Below, in pieces: positions 1 to 12,437 of a stretch of DNA of 64,000 bases. A program made the translations under genes and the position numbers. The notes beneath the pieces are model-generated. The model searched no databases and was not told the origin of the DNA. It saw only the letters and a list, made by a program, of their open reading frames with translations. Origin of the DNA: Corella eumyota (Eukaryota > Chordata > Ascidiacea > Phlebobranchia > Corellidae); NCBI GenBank assembly GCA_963082875.1, contig OY720098.1:8246001-8310000 (forward strand). Reading direction: 5' to 3'. How positions within the stretch are numbered: position 1 is the stretch's first letter; each line of letters opens with the position of its first letter.

Positions 1-997
1 CCAGGTGCTTCGTCGGTTACATCGGCCGCTGCTTCATCAGGTGGTAGTCCACTACACCAACAACTTCTACCACCAGCCCACCAGTTTCCCCTTCATATGT
101 ACGCACCACTAGGCGAACAAGCAAGCGCAAGTGTAGGTAGCAACGATCCAGTCAGTCCCGGGATCCCACGATTGAATGTTATGCAACCTTCTCACTACCA
201 GATTGCCAGTACAGTTGGCCAAAGTCAGATGCCAATGCATGTCCCACACATGTAAGTTTGTTGACCTAACACCAACATTAACATGTTAAGGCTGACCATG
301 AACATTGCTGTTGCGAAATAAAGTGGATACCAAAGTCTGTAATAGATTTTAATACTGCGCCGAGAGATACCAGCTCGGCTTATAACATACTCTAGCATTC
401 TAGTTCAATTTTAGGTTAGCCTATGTAACTTTCTGTACCTATCACGTTAAGAAATCGCTCCTTGATATTGCTTACATGAAAATCACACGCATATGCTTGG
501 TCCCAACTGTGAAAATCCCTTGTACATAACCAAAGTCACTTATTGTAAGCTCAGCAGTGCTGGCTCAAGGACGCTTTTATGTCCTGTTTTAATTTTTTTA
601 ATTTATGGCGCCCGTTTCTTGATGTTGCGGACAGCTTTTGTGGATATTGATTTATTTTTTATAAAATGGAATGCTTAACTCATTCAGTCCAGGTGATCGT
701 TCGTTTTCTATTTAATTTTATTGCGATGTGCCTTCTAGTTTTGTAATTTGCATTTGACGTCTACAAGTACTGTAATGTCCAATCACTGGTTTTATTTTAT
801 CAGTACATATTTGATTTTTGAATGTCGATTTTTAATCTTATATTGCATGTCGATACGTTTTTTATTTGCTATTTTTTGTTGTTTATTTCAGCACACCAAA
901 TATTGCAGTCAACATGGACATGATTAAAATACATGAGCATGCATTACCTATACAGTTCTACATGTTCAATGTTTGTACAAAAGTTACACAAGTTTAA
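1..997 (+). CDS. 3' end of an unidentified gene (transcription-factor-like tail), partial
   Basis: Frame 1 is open from the window edge and encodes about 84 residues rich in Pro, Gln, His, Ser and Met, including the stretch SPGIPRLNVMQPSHYQ. The composition resembles the disordered C-terminal tails of developmental transcription factors, but there is no domain and I cannot name the family. Two ends are possible. In one, translation stops at TAA 253-255, with an AATAAA at 317-322 just downstream. In the other, the perfect donor GTAAGT at 252-257 is used, splicing to an acceptor (tttatttcag) that ends at 891. The second exon then runs in frame from 892 to a stop at 995-997 and adds about 35 residues, with a possible poly(A) signal at 1506-1511. 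The stop codon and the donor overlap, so both isoforms could exist. The start and main body lie outside the window. Confidence 0.55.
256..891 (+). other. Intron or alternative 3'UTR of the left-edge gene
   Basis: The stretch begins with a consensus donor (GTAAGT from 252) and ends with a pyrimidine-rich tract and CAG at 891, so it reads as an intron. It also carries AATAAA at 317-322, which would make its first 80 or so bases a short 3'UTR if the donor is skipped. No coding signal is visible in it. Confidence 0.4.
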
Positions 998-3868
998 ATT
1001 ATTTTTTATATAACACATACAGGTGTGTCTGAGTAGATATTTTACACTTTAATTCTTCATAGCAAAAACCAATCGTAAATAGTAGATGCTTAATAATAAT
1101 TTTGCACTGTATGCACAACTTCAAACAATTCTTCATAAGAACAATTCAAAACTTCATGTAAATTCAGTAATCTTTACATTTGTTACTTCAAAAAAACTTT
1201 TAAATTCTTCAAATCAAATATCAAGTTGCTTTTAACGGCTTATTTATTTGTTTTCACTGTTTTGTGTGCTTGTCGTTGAGACCAGCATTTTTATCGCCCT
1301 TACACGTACTGCTTTTGTTGTTTCAATATAAACTTGATGCCACAACATTAACTCATAATTATAACAAAAGAACCAACAATTTTTGTATACCCTTGGTTAA
1401 TTTTTGTTGTTTTTTTTTCTCTGTTTAATCGAAGCACCCTATGGTTTATTGTTTTGTTTGTATGTTTTGCTGTTGAGCAGCCTAAATAGCAAGTTGTAGA
1501 AACCAAATAAAAAAATTATAACAAAAGAACTGGTGTGTTTAATCGGCCATTGAATAAAAAATTAAACTTGAACAATAGGTAACAAGGTATACACATTGTT
1601 GCAAAAACGAAAATAAAACAATTTTACTACTCAAGGTAGATCTCGTATAGTAAAAGTTATAAAATAGCTCCAAAGGGAAAGTAGTTTTCAGCAAGATGGT
1701 CGTTATGCCTATAACCAAAGAACAAACCGTGACGGTAAACATAAATGCTTTTAAAGTGGGTCCCAATATAACTAAAGTATTACTGGCAATTTTACACATA
1801 AAAATAAATTCTTTAAAAAGTACATATGCATAAACTTCCAGGAATTAAGCATATAAGAATAAAAAATACCCAACATTATTATCCAGTCTTGTTCAAGTTA
1901 TTTTAAATTAAAATCTAGCAAAAATAATAAGGTGACATATTTCTGGTCAAATTAAGTCGAAGTAAATTTAAGTACATCTGCTTAGATGCATGGTATTAAA
2001 TAAGTCCCAGTGGGTGATCTCAATGAATATTAAATAGCTTGTTATTTTGTTCGAGAACCGTGTAATCCACCTAATTCCGTGCAAACAAAAACCCTGCTGG
2101 TCCCATAGGGAAAATTGAAAACAAAGAAAATTGATTTAAATTCGCACGACATGACATACCTCTATTATGTTCAACAAATTCTTATTATAATCCAAATTCG
2201 ATGTGGTGTCAACAAAACAATGAGTTTTGGTAGGATTTGTTTCAATAAATTTATTCACAAAAACACACAATACCCAAAATATGACGCCATCTTTATATTA
2301 CGGTGATCTATATATATTGACAAGCGAGGCGTATATATATCGACAAAATCTACTTGATTAGTAGATTAAATTTGTCGTGTCTTGTAAATTGAAAGTGGAA
2401 GCTTGAGTGTAAACGTACGCCTTAACACCGAGCGTTTGCCAGCCTTAAGTTTTTTTCTGAAGGGTTTTTATGTTCGATGACCAAGCTAAAGGTATGTAGA
2501 TAAACAGGCATTTGTTAAATATGTTATAAAGCGTTGGTATTTCTACCAAGTTTTCTTAGTTATGATAACACTTTGGTTTGTAAAATTATACATTAAATGA
2601 TAACCCAATAACTTCGGTTTATGCCTTTTAGGAAAATTTAAATTCTCGCCGTATCGTACTGGGATCTAAATTTTCAAGTGCTTTGTTTTAACTAGTGTCA
2701 TGACTGACCGTGTAAGCCCCTTGAACGAAGATAAACCAAGTTCCTTATCTTTCCAGGTTTCCCTAATGGTAATTACCTGTCTGTTGGCTTTTGTTTTTCT
2801 CACACATTCATCCAGCGACTTGATTTTTTACGCTCATTAGATTTTTGGGGCGTGAGACTAAAGACATCCTACTCGGCCATGCGTTGCGGGCAGGCCTTAC
2901 ATTGGTAGTAGTCGGTTTGGAAATCTATAACCGATTGCGTGGAAATCCACAGAATAAATAGTTTACAGAAATTGAGCCTTAAGTGTTTGGTTTTTGGTGT
3001 TGGGTTAGTCAAAGTCACCTACACTTGCTTACATTAGCATTGTGTTTCACACGGACATAATATTGTTGTGTGGTGTATTAGTCGACTCCACTTCAGCTAA
3101 CGTAAGTAACTATGCGTCATACTCCAGATTGCACAGTATGTAAACAAAGTCTTACAATTTCCCGACATTTTCATATACTGTTACTAAAACAAAAACCAAA
3201 GTTGTATTTGTACTGATCAAAACTCTTCAACAGAAGTCAATCTTCTTGCAATGTTTTCCTAATATGTAAACGTTTGCAGTGGGAATAAAATCAAAGTAGG
3301 CATAGACTCTTATGTTTGAGGTTTCTTATTTCGGAAAAGTGGGGTCCTCGGATTACTTAATGTGCAATAAGTCATTGCAATCTCACCGTCCCGAATTACA
3401 TTCACGGCGATTGCGCTGCATTTGAAGCACTTTCCCATGATAAAGGTGGCAATAAAATAACTTAAATTTTTCAAATTTTGGAGGCTATTTAATTTTTCAA
3501 CAAAAAAAGATTAGTTGGTTATTTCGGCAATATTTATTTAAGTGATATAATTTTATAAATATTTGCTAAGTCACTATATAAATTAAAATAAGTATGTTAG
3601 GAGAATAAAAACTTAATTTCAACAAGACTCAAGTACCCTAGAATTACTTCACGACGTTTGTTATGACATATAGCAATCTTTAAAAAACGAAATATATAAG
3701 CATATCTTCATCATATATCTTTCATTACTAGACTGTGAGTCCATATTGTTTTGAAATTGTCGTCACAGCGGATATGCTTTTTGCAGCTCCAAAATGCGTC
3801 GTTTTGCGACAATTTTATTTTTGTTTAAAAGCCATTTTTCACCGAGACGAGTTAATTGACCGACGCTA

Positions 3869-3925
3869 GCCTCCGTGGCGCAGTGTTTTTGAATGCATTT
3901 GCCTTACAAGCGTGCAAATGGCATT
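3869..3925 (+). repeat. Truncated tRNA-derived repeat (tRNA-Val-like 5' half)
   Basis: The bases resemble the 5' half of a tRNA. There is an acceptor-arm-like start, an A-box-like TGGCGCAGTG, and an anticodon arm with CTTACAA in the loop, which would give anticodon TAC (Val). The B box and T arm are not found downstream, so it is not an intact tRNA gene. It is either a decayed tRNA pseudogene or the head of a tRNA-derived SINE. Confidence 0.4.
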
Positions 3926-4761
3926 TTGTATTAGCTTCTGGCTTGGTATATGAAACTTTAAAATATAACAGCAAAGTTAATGGATAGTTTTTCTAATAAC
4001 AAATAAAATTTAATTAGTGTATACCACCATTTGTAAGTAAATTATTAATGTCAAATATTGCTTTTTATAGAAATAAACAAATGTTCTAACAAAATACTAT
4101 TTCTTTTACTTTGAATGAAGTAAAATACCCATTTTAGGTTACAAAAAAGTTATTTCTAACTAACAAGTCAATTATTTTAGCCACTTTAGTATTTTTGACT
4201 AATCACTTTGGTTAAGAGTGCCGACTTAAGGCCCGTGTCGACTCTTTTTGAAATGTAATGGGTCAATGTAATAGTTCAACAACGAAATAAAAAGGTACAA
4301 TTTCATGCTTAAGTGTAAAGGCTATTGGTGTTTATGTTTTTAAACTGAAAGGACAATACACGTCGGCACACCCTGAACGGTTATTTACAAATCTATTTAC
4401 TAACTTTTAAAACAATTTCGAGATTGCATTCATATATACAAGTTAGCGGCGTCTGTCTTTTTATTACATCAATTTGGGGTAAGGCATTCATGGTGTAGAA
4501 TTACTAGACAGAAGCTAATCGTACATAGGTATGCATATATCACTTGGGTTAAATCTTGCTGTAACCGCAGAGGCTAAACTGCTTTGGCACGCGCGTGACG
4601 AGCGTTTTACATGTTATAAGTGCTAAAAATTAGCGAAATTCGACACCGAGTAATCGCACCGAACCAGAAACAAATGTGAAAGTTTAAGCGCATATTTCTG
4701 TCTGAGATTGGAGGAGGTTTATATGTCACCGGGGCGCGACTGGGCGAGTTTCTCGATAACG

Positions 4762-4789
4762 TGACGTCATCAAAAAGTGTATGACGTCA
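4762..4789. promoter_or_regulatory. Paired CRE palindromes, 20 bp apart
   Basis: Two perfect TGACGTCA octamers lie at 4762-4769 and 4782-4789, exactly 20 bp start to start, about two helical turns. The octamer is the full-site consensus for CREB/ATF bZIP dimers. The nearest gene is several kb away, so any role would be as a distal element; binding is inferred only. Confidence 0.35.
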
Positions 4790-5051
4790 TCGGAAGATAC
4801 TGTCATGAAAAAGGCGCGATGGGTTTTTGGCAAATTCTTTGTTAGTATAAGACATCACGCTAGGTTATATTTGTAGTAAATGATAAAAGACAAAACTTTT
4901 TCAGTGATTATGTATTTAAATAAACAGTTGTGACAGCACATTTCCTAAGACAATATTGTTCTTAAATCAGCATTCTCTTATTTGCCAAAATCAATCCCAA
5001 AAAAAAATGGTCCAAAAACAAGCAAAAAATCACAGAACACGGAAGTGGTAA

Positions 5052-5067
5052 TCACGTGACCACGTGT
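5052..5067. promoter_or_regulatory. Abutting E-boxes (TCACGTGA followed by CCACGTGT)
   Basis: Two CACGTG cores sit side by side within 16 bp. TCACGTGA is the M-box/CLEAR-type palindrome bound by MITF/TFE and USF bHLH-zip factors. Function is inferred from the motif alone. Confidence 0.3.
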
Positions 5068-8000
5068 TCCCACGGGGTTAATACTATAGCTTCCGCATTT
5101 ATTTAACCCCATCATTGTTATGGCAACAAATTACAAACCAGCTATACTTATTTACATGGAGACACTCTACGGTGCATGTTATGACCATAACACCTGCACC
5201 CACGTATGTAACATATGATTTTATTGGGCAATTTTTAAAGTGTTTCTCCCCAAATTACGGTAACCTGACATATTTCGCATTGTTTCAAGAGACATCACTA
5301 TTAAATACCTTCACCTAATAAATAACATCAAACAGCTGGACGGATAACTATTTATTGTTAACGATAAATAAATAATTGCTCGTTTTAAACAGTAGGCTCT
5401 GTTGAATAAATGTTTAATAAATTAACTTATAATGGTATGCAGTTAACTGAATTGCCTTTTATTTTATGTCCTATAAATTCGATTAAAATAGTTGACATAG
5501 GGTAGCCATTCTGAAATTTGCGCTCAGTAAGTGACGTCATTAATACACACGCGGCTCTTCTGTTTTGATGTGGCAACAAGTCGTTAAAATTTAATAGTTT
5601 AGTACACAGTTTGTGATCTGATTAGGATATTTGTTTTAGTAAATTTTTGTTTACCTTTTTCTTTTATTAACAGCTGTGTTACTAGATCATTTAAATAAAC
5701 GACCTTGAAATTTTACAACTACAGAAATTAATCACAGTTTTATATGGGAGCTGAATAATTAAACTATTTATCTATATTTAAGTTTGTTATTAAGGGAAAA
5801 ATGACACATTAAATAATATAGAATATATTTTAAAATGATGCTGCCTTTAATAAAAAATAGCAAAGTCATGATTAACTCAAATAGGGCAAAGGGTAAACAG
5901 TTCTTGACATTTTCACAATTAATAATAAAACGATTATTTATCCTATTCAGGTGCTCCAAAATACGCAGAGACTTCATACAAACAGGAATTTCTCAATAAC
6001 TTACACACAGAATAGTTATCGAGTCGGCTTTGTTGAAAAATACGAAAAACACCCTTACGTGCGCGGGTCTATCATTAAACTTAATCCCTACCGGTTTGCG
6101 AGGATCATTAATGAAATTTTGATGGCAAACAACTGATCCGAGTGGATAAAAATTTAATGAAGATTTACCAGAAAGCTGTTACAGTCATTTAATAACTTTA
6201 CCTCAACACGCGACATTTAAACTATGTAACCAAATTACAGCGTTTAAATGGTCAGATGTTTGTACATGTTGTTTTATCAGTATAATATCGTAAATTGTGT
6301 ACTATTACATAACGATATAAAAGATGCGTTGTGGTCAGTATAAATCCCCATTCATAATAACACGCGCTGTGACATTTAAAGTATATAAACGAAACAATTA
6401 TAGACTTAGCGAGATTGCCCGGCATTAACGTTATGGTGTCCGCTGGCTTATTATATATTTATGGGTTAATCAAGCTGCAAGTGGGCTTCTTAAACGCAAT
6501 TACAATTAAGCGTCTTCAAAGAGTTTCCTTTTGACCACTTCTGAAATAGGCATTTTTGTTTTCGGGTCACCGCTTTTATGTTACTAAACAGTAAGGAAAA
6601 TAACCAACAGGTGACGTGGTAAGGATTAACTTCGTCACATAAAGCCAAATGTTGAACAAAAAATGAAATTCGAAATTATTTTTTTAGCGATAAAATATCG
6701 AAAATGTTTTTTTGGCTACATAATCATTTTTCACTGCAAATCTCTTTTAATAAACCTACCGTGCTTTTTTTGTGGAAAAGCGAGCCTCAAATTTTAAGCT
6801 CCTTTCTATATACAAACCGGGCGTGTTTGGTAAAATTTCGTCAATGATTTACGTGCTAACGCGAGAGCAAGACGGATGGATATCAGAGCTAAGCCTCGCT
6901 TGATCAAAAACCTAATAACTCATTAAAACCTTCGGCTGGGAAGTGTGCTTAACGCTAGCACAGTGCGGCCTGTGCACACAACAAATATATTGGTCGAGGG
7001 CGGTGTGTGATTTGGCGACGAATTAAACATTTCTCGGGCAATTAAATGATCGCAGTTCGGTTGTCAGACGCGTAACTTTTATGGATTGATTCTGGTGTTT
7101 GTTGCTTTGCGTTTTTACGAGTGTTTAAAAGAATAAAGTTTGTTGACTGTGGGGTGCTACTATACTCGCTAAGACAACATAAAACAAAGGAGTTATAAAA
7201 ATCACGTGGTCCATTTTTTTATTATAAAACTATAAAAAAAAGGTATGAACTTATTTTCTACCGCCAATGACCGCCAGAAACTTGTCTAAACGTCAATATA
7301 TTAAACTTTAAAAAAATCCAATAAACTGACACTAAAAATATTTTTCAAAGTATTTGGGTAATTAATTTTCGGCCACTTAACGGGTGATTTAATTGCGATT
7401 TATGTAGTGCTCTCGGAAGCAAACATGCATTCATCACTTGTGCGACGTCCATACATCACAGCGTTAACTCTTGACTTGGCTAAAAAACACTCGCTGACCT
7501 TTTCTTAGCACCCACTTGGCTTGCATGTATATAGAGCGTACGATCTCAAAAACGAACGTGGTGGTCACGTGATTTGGAAACGGGGGCTTACTAGACATTG
7601 TATATTGTTGTTTGGTAGATATAATTTTACATGTGAATTGCGAATCATAAACATTGTATATTTAGGCCAGGTTTGACTTGATTTTGAATTTGTTGTTGAA
7701 ACAATACAGAAACCGTTACTTGTTAGAAAAACAAAAAATAGAATAACGAAAACGGAAAAAATTCACCGGAAAACTAACGATTTTCTGTTTTCTTTAAGTC
7801 AAGTTGGCATCCATATTTCGTGTAAATCAACCCCGCTAAAACAACAGGACTAAACAAGCAGTTATTTTAGGCTCCCACTCACTTTCCCGAGCAATATCAT
7901 CATAAAAATCTTTCGCACGTCACAGATCCGATTCGCAGGCGTTTTATTTGCCAAAAAGAACATTAAATATTATTTGCCTTTTCGGTAATGACGACGCAAT

Positions 8001-8162
8001 ACCAGAGCAAATAATAAATCAAAGGCGCCAAGCTCGTTTGAAGTCTATCAATAATCGAATCTGGAAACGCAAAATATTGCGACGAGGCCAGCGCCTTGTA
8101 TAAGCAAATATGTCGTGGCTAAAATCTACGCAGAACGAAAGTAAATGAAAAATTCCGTGTAA

Positions 8163-8220
8163 GCAAAAATAAGCAAAGCAAAAATAAGCATTTTTTAAAA
8201 TAAGCAAGCAAAAATAAGCA
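8163..8220. repeat. Three copies of a 13-nt motif in short tandem array
   Basis: The 13-mer GCAAAAATAAGCA occurs at 8163-8175, 8178-8190 and 8208-8220. The last two lie in a larger unit of about 30 bp that is repeated imperfectly. It is simple replication-slippage DNA in an intergenic region. Confidence 0.7.
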
Positions 8221-8290
8221 TTTTATTTAAAATAACTAAAAGGAACCTTAATGGCCTTATATGCTGAACTTGCAAACACATGAAGTAAAT

Positions 8291-8340
8291 ACTTTAGCAG
8301 ATTTACCAGAGTAAAACTTTAGCAGAGTTACCAGAGTAAA
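8291..8340. repeat. 25-bp tandem duplication
   Basis: Two adjacent 25-bp units (8291-8315 and 8316-8340) are identical except for one base (T to G at the middle of the unit). Each starts with ACTTTAGCAG and ends with CCAGAGTAAA. The near identity suggests a recent duplication. Confidence 0.8.
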
Positions 8341-11300
8341 AATATGTAGTTGAGGTTAATCTGCAGTTTACATTTTCAGGAAAAAAATTTAAAATAAAAT
8401 GTCATTTAATACATTAACTTAAATTCTAATATTTGCTAAAAAAATTTGAAATTTAAGTGTTAAAAATGTTTTCCACCGTTCTACACAGTTTTCCAATGTT
8501 GTTTTACGATTACGTGGCTTAGCCTGGTCGAACAAACAGCTGTTTCTATAGAACCTGGCCCGATCTATTTGCTTATCATTCCTCACAATATATTCGGTTA
8601 AAATAGGAAGTATACACACACAATTAGTCACATAGCACATACATACACCACTTCATCATTTCCAGTCGGACACAAAACAAACTTAAGATAAAACGCGATA
8701 ATGTGTGCCCTTCAATTAGAAAACAAATAAAAGTAATTAATAAACAAACCTTGGCATGTTTGCACTATATGATGCTCTCAAATTCGCGCCTCTTGAATGA
8801 TTGTTTAACTAATTAATTTACGATTTGATTAGTCAACTGATTTAAATTTTTTACCGACTATCAGATTAAACAAAAACACAAATTCGAAGTGAAAAAACAA
8901 AAAAATAAAATTATGTTTTCAAATTGAACAATGGTTAGGAAAAGCAAAACTGAAATATAGCTCGTAAACACGTGCTGGCAAATACACTTTAAAGAATAAA
9001 ATCGTAATTGGTTAAACCTACTTACCCTAGAAAAGCAAACAGGTAGAAGATTTAAACTGAAGTGGCCGTTTGATCATTTAGAGAAGTGCTTAAAAATTAG
9101 TTAACCCCGTTTTAGTGATAATCATTATTTAAAAAAAAACTTGTCTATTTGAAAAGTTTTATCTAATTGGTATGGGGCGGGGTGATAGCTAATTTTAGTC
9201 CAGTGCCACACCTCCCCTATTTGCGCAAGTCATCAAAGCAGAAGATTTACAGGTTGGTCAGCAGAGATCACTGTCATTAGTTAAACCAAATTGTTTGCTT
9301 TAAGCAATAGGAGAAACTCAATTTAAAAACAACGCACGTTAATATAACTTATATCCTTTGGACTTTGTAATTTAAATCTCGGCCAGAAAAATTTAAAATA
9401 AGAGCTATTAATTTACTAAATATGTTATGTTTAATAATACAATCACTCTCAATAGTATTTTTAGAAGTTTTGCCACTATTAATTACATGCTTTTCAACGG
9501 AAGGCTAAATCTAATAACATTCGTGTAAAAGTTAATATGTTTTTGCAGCATGTGGAACGCGACTTCATTAGTTGAGCGGTAAGGTTCCTATTTGTGAGAT
9601 TGTGGTAAGGCAAGCCCGAACAACCGAGTCCAGGCCTCTCACGCAAACCCGCATCAAATTAGAACCTATTCAGGTTCACTACGCAAGACCTCGTGGAAAG
9701 CGGTGTGATGACGTCATAAAGAAAATAGCTACACTCGCGATTTTGGCCTCTGGAATAATTTTCCAAGCGCCGTTTTGCTGCGGCTCATTTAAAATATACT
9801 AGGCAGCCCGATAAAAGTAATATCAAAATACATCGATAAAAAAGGGTTGGTCAAGTCATAATATTTTGTTTATAGATGAAATATCGACTTTAAGGGAAAT
9901 CTGATTGGCACTGATGCATGTAGTTGACCTGAGCTACTACAGTTTCCAGATATTTAAAACGAAATTAGAATCCATCAAGCCCGCCCTAATCATTAATCTA
10001 ATCCCAAAACTCGTAGCCATTCCTTTTTTGTGCGGTCATTGAACACGTTGGGGCACCTGCACAAAGGCGAATGACGTCAATCGAACACGCTAAAGTTGAG
10101 GCAAAATTTCAAGTTTCTTGCAAGCGTCAATTAGATCCAAATTAATGGGAACTAACAACGTTTGAAATCAAATATGTTTACTTTTTATCAAGTGTAAAAA
10201 AACAGTTTCGCAAAGTTATCTATTTTATTTCTTTGTGGGTAACACAAAACCATCAAAATTGTAAATGATTTTACAAAAAAATGACGTAACAAGGAAAGAG
10301 TTTTTAGGCCTTAATAAAAATTCGCCCGCTGGTTTGCCAATTTATCAAGCACCATCAATCCACATGCCTCAACTTAAAGAAAGACAAAAGCGTCCCGTGG
10401 TGTGTCACAGCCTCACGAATTACTCTCTTTATTTGGGTAAGCAGCAAACACTAAAAAATCGAAGAAAAGGAGGCTTGTTCGGGCTGCTATTTAGATTGCG
10501 GTTGAAGTCATGGCAACCACTATTCCAGTGTAATACGTCAATTTGCTAGTTTGTACACACTGCTTGCGATTTGATCAAATGTTTAAATTCAAGTAAGTAA
10601 ATACAACACTAAAGTCCCCCCAAGAAAAATCTCGAACCGCCATTTTTTTAAAACTAGAAATTTAGAAATTTTTTAAAGTCTTAAATTTGCTAAACTAAGT
10701 GTATATTTGTTTAATATAATAAACTATGTAGTTGCCAATTGTCCAATGCGGATATACATTGACAAAAGAACCAATACAAATGCAGTAGTAGCCTAGTCTT
10801 TTACCTACTTGGCCGTTTCCATTTATCTATTGTCCCCTAGTCATCAAATCCTCGTTGACAGCCTGGGAGAATCCTCAATGCAAAAAATAGAAAGTCTAAA
10901 CAAGTTGAGGTCTTCACTGTGAAGCCTTTTGTATTGGCTTGAATACAGCGGCGCGCTATCTATAGGCTATTAACTCGCGGCCTTCATTGTCCCAGGCCGG
11001 GACGAACAAAAAGCATCGCCTTGCACGGTTTAAAACGAAGGCCATGCCCATTGTGAGGCTGCTATCCATTGACGGTGTGCATGACGAAACCAACGGATTG
11101 GAATAATGGAATACTCCTGAATGGAGACAAAGAGCTTTGTATATCTCTGTAAGGGAAGGAAACAAAGGGTGCGGAGTTGGGAGTCGCGTGGAGACACTTA
11201 CCGTACAATTGACTAACCGGTGAGAAGCAATTGATTCATTGTTGAAAGGTTTGTACTGTTGTGCTGTTGCGAATTCGTAAATGAGAACGTGAAATTGAAG

Positions 11301-12119
11301 AATAAGTTTCCCACTTTTGCGACAAAGGATTCGGAAATAGTTGCTTTGTGATAATTCGGGCACAATAGATTTTTACAAGGGGGGCAATAATAGGGGAATG
11401 ACAATAAAAAAATCTATTTCCAGTTTTATAGTAATTGTTAAACCCAAATTTTACAAACCAAAAATATTTAAAATACTTACCATTTTTTTAATTTTTAATA
11501 AAGACATAAACCAGTTTAAAAATCAACAAATTTAATTAAAAAAAAGGCTCGTCAAAAAATTGTTAAAAATGTTATTGGTAAAAGTGGAGGGACACGGTAA
11601 TGAATGTGCTGCTGATCGCTTGTTGTCAAAACAACTTTATTTTAGGTTTTTTATTAATACCCCGATGTTACGCCGGAAAAACGGGGTTAGGTTTAAAACA
11701 AATAACCCCAGAATTAATTTAAGGCTGGGTACTTAAGCCTAAGCCCCAAACTTCAGCCAGATAAAAATAGAACCCAAAAAACTTGCGTTTGATCTTGAAA
11801 ATCAATTTCTTTTGGGTTACCACCCAAAAAAATATTTTAGGTAAATTATATTTTTTTATTGCTATCATTTAGGCGAATATTTATTTATAGCATCATTAAA
11901 AATTTATTTTGCATAAAGTAGTTTAGACAAAGAACTTAAATATTTTAGTTATTCTAAAGGCTTCATAATTTAAAAAGGTAGTTTACTAAATCTAATAATG
12001 ATTAAAAAAATAATAAAGAATTAAAAATGTGATACTGTTGTTGTTTTACCCATTTCTAAATAATCAAATATATTTGATCAATATTGGTAGCAAAAAATAA
12101 AAACATTTAATTAAAATGT

Positions 12120-12125
12120 TTTATT
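12120..12125 (-). other. Poly(A) signal of Mpdu1
   Basis: AATAAA on the minus strand, about 105 nt after the Mpdu1 stop codon. Spacing and orientation suit the 3' end of that transcript. Confidence 0.5.
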
Positions 12126-12227
12126 CTTTTTTGGGTTTACTTTTTGCATTCCAATACCATAACATCTAAAAAAAAAAAAATTAAAAGTTAAAAAAAATCA
12201 TATAATAAATAACGACTTCCAGTAAAA

Positions 12228-12437
12228 TTACTTAAGAAGGCTTTTTAAGGCTACCTGAAATGCGATAACGCCATTAGCGGTGGAAGAAACGACGTAGTTG
12301 AGAATAATCAAGTTGTCTCCCGTCTCCTGAATAGATGTGAAAATACGAGCCATGGCTCCCATAAACATAAGGAATACGGTGATGGCAGAAAGCTGGCCAG
12401 TGTGCCCGTTTCTGTAGTTGTCAATCGCTTGTAAAAG
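12228..12437 (-). CDS. Mpdu1: Mpdu1 last coding exon
   Basis: This 210-nt exon encodes residues 163-231. It starts [14 protein letters not shown] and includes the second PQ-loop region with the SIQETGD motif, the part of the family that is most alike between animals. It is separated from exon 5 by 7.5 kb, whereas the other Mpdu1 introns are all under 400 bp. Its codons use more C and G at third positions than exons 1-5. Confidence 0.95.
   Translation of the reverse strand, partial: LLQAIDNYRNGHTGQLSAITVFLMFMGAMARIFTSIQETGDNLIILNYVVSSTANGVIAFQVALKSLLK

Larger units (their letters stand above)
998..12119. other. Long convergent intergenic region, no recognised gene
   Basis: About 11 kb separates the left-edge + strand gene from the 3' end of Mpdu1 on the minus strand. 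I found no exon with family resemblance. The few open frames are short and, apart from one of 135 codons near 11 kb, well within chance for this composition. What is visible: CRE palindromes (4762, 4782, 5532, 9709, 10072), E-box palindromes (5052, 7565), a tRNA-derived fragment near 3869, short tandem repeats at 8163-8340, and a G+C-richer block around 10.9-11.3 kb with several ACAAAG/CTTTGT and GGAA cores. The gap is long for a compact tunicate genome, and distal regulatory DNA is the likeliest content. That is inference. Confidence 0.5.

Noticed and set aside
10956-11363. 135-codon minus-strand open frame
   Set aside because: No domain, no splice context, no family resemblance. In a locally less AT-rich block, one frame of this length in 64 kb is about what chance allows.
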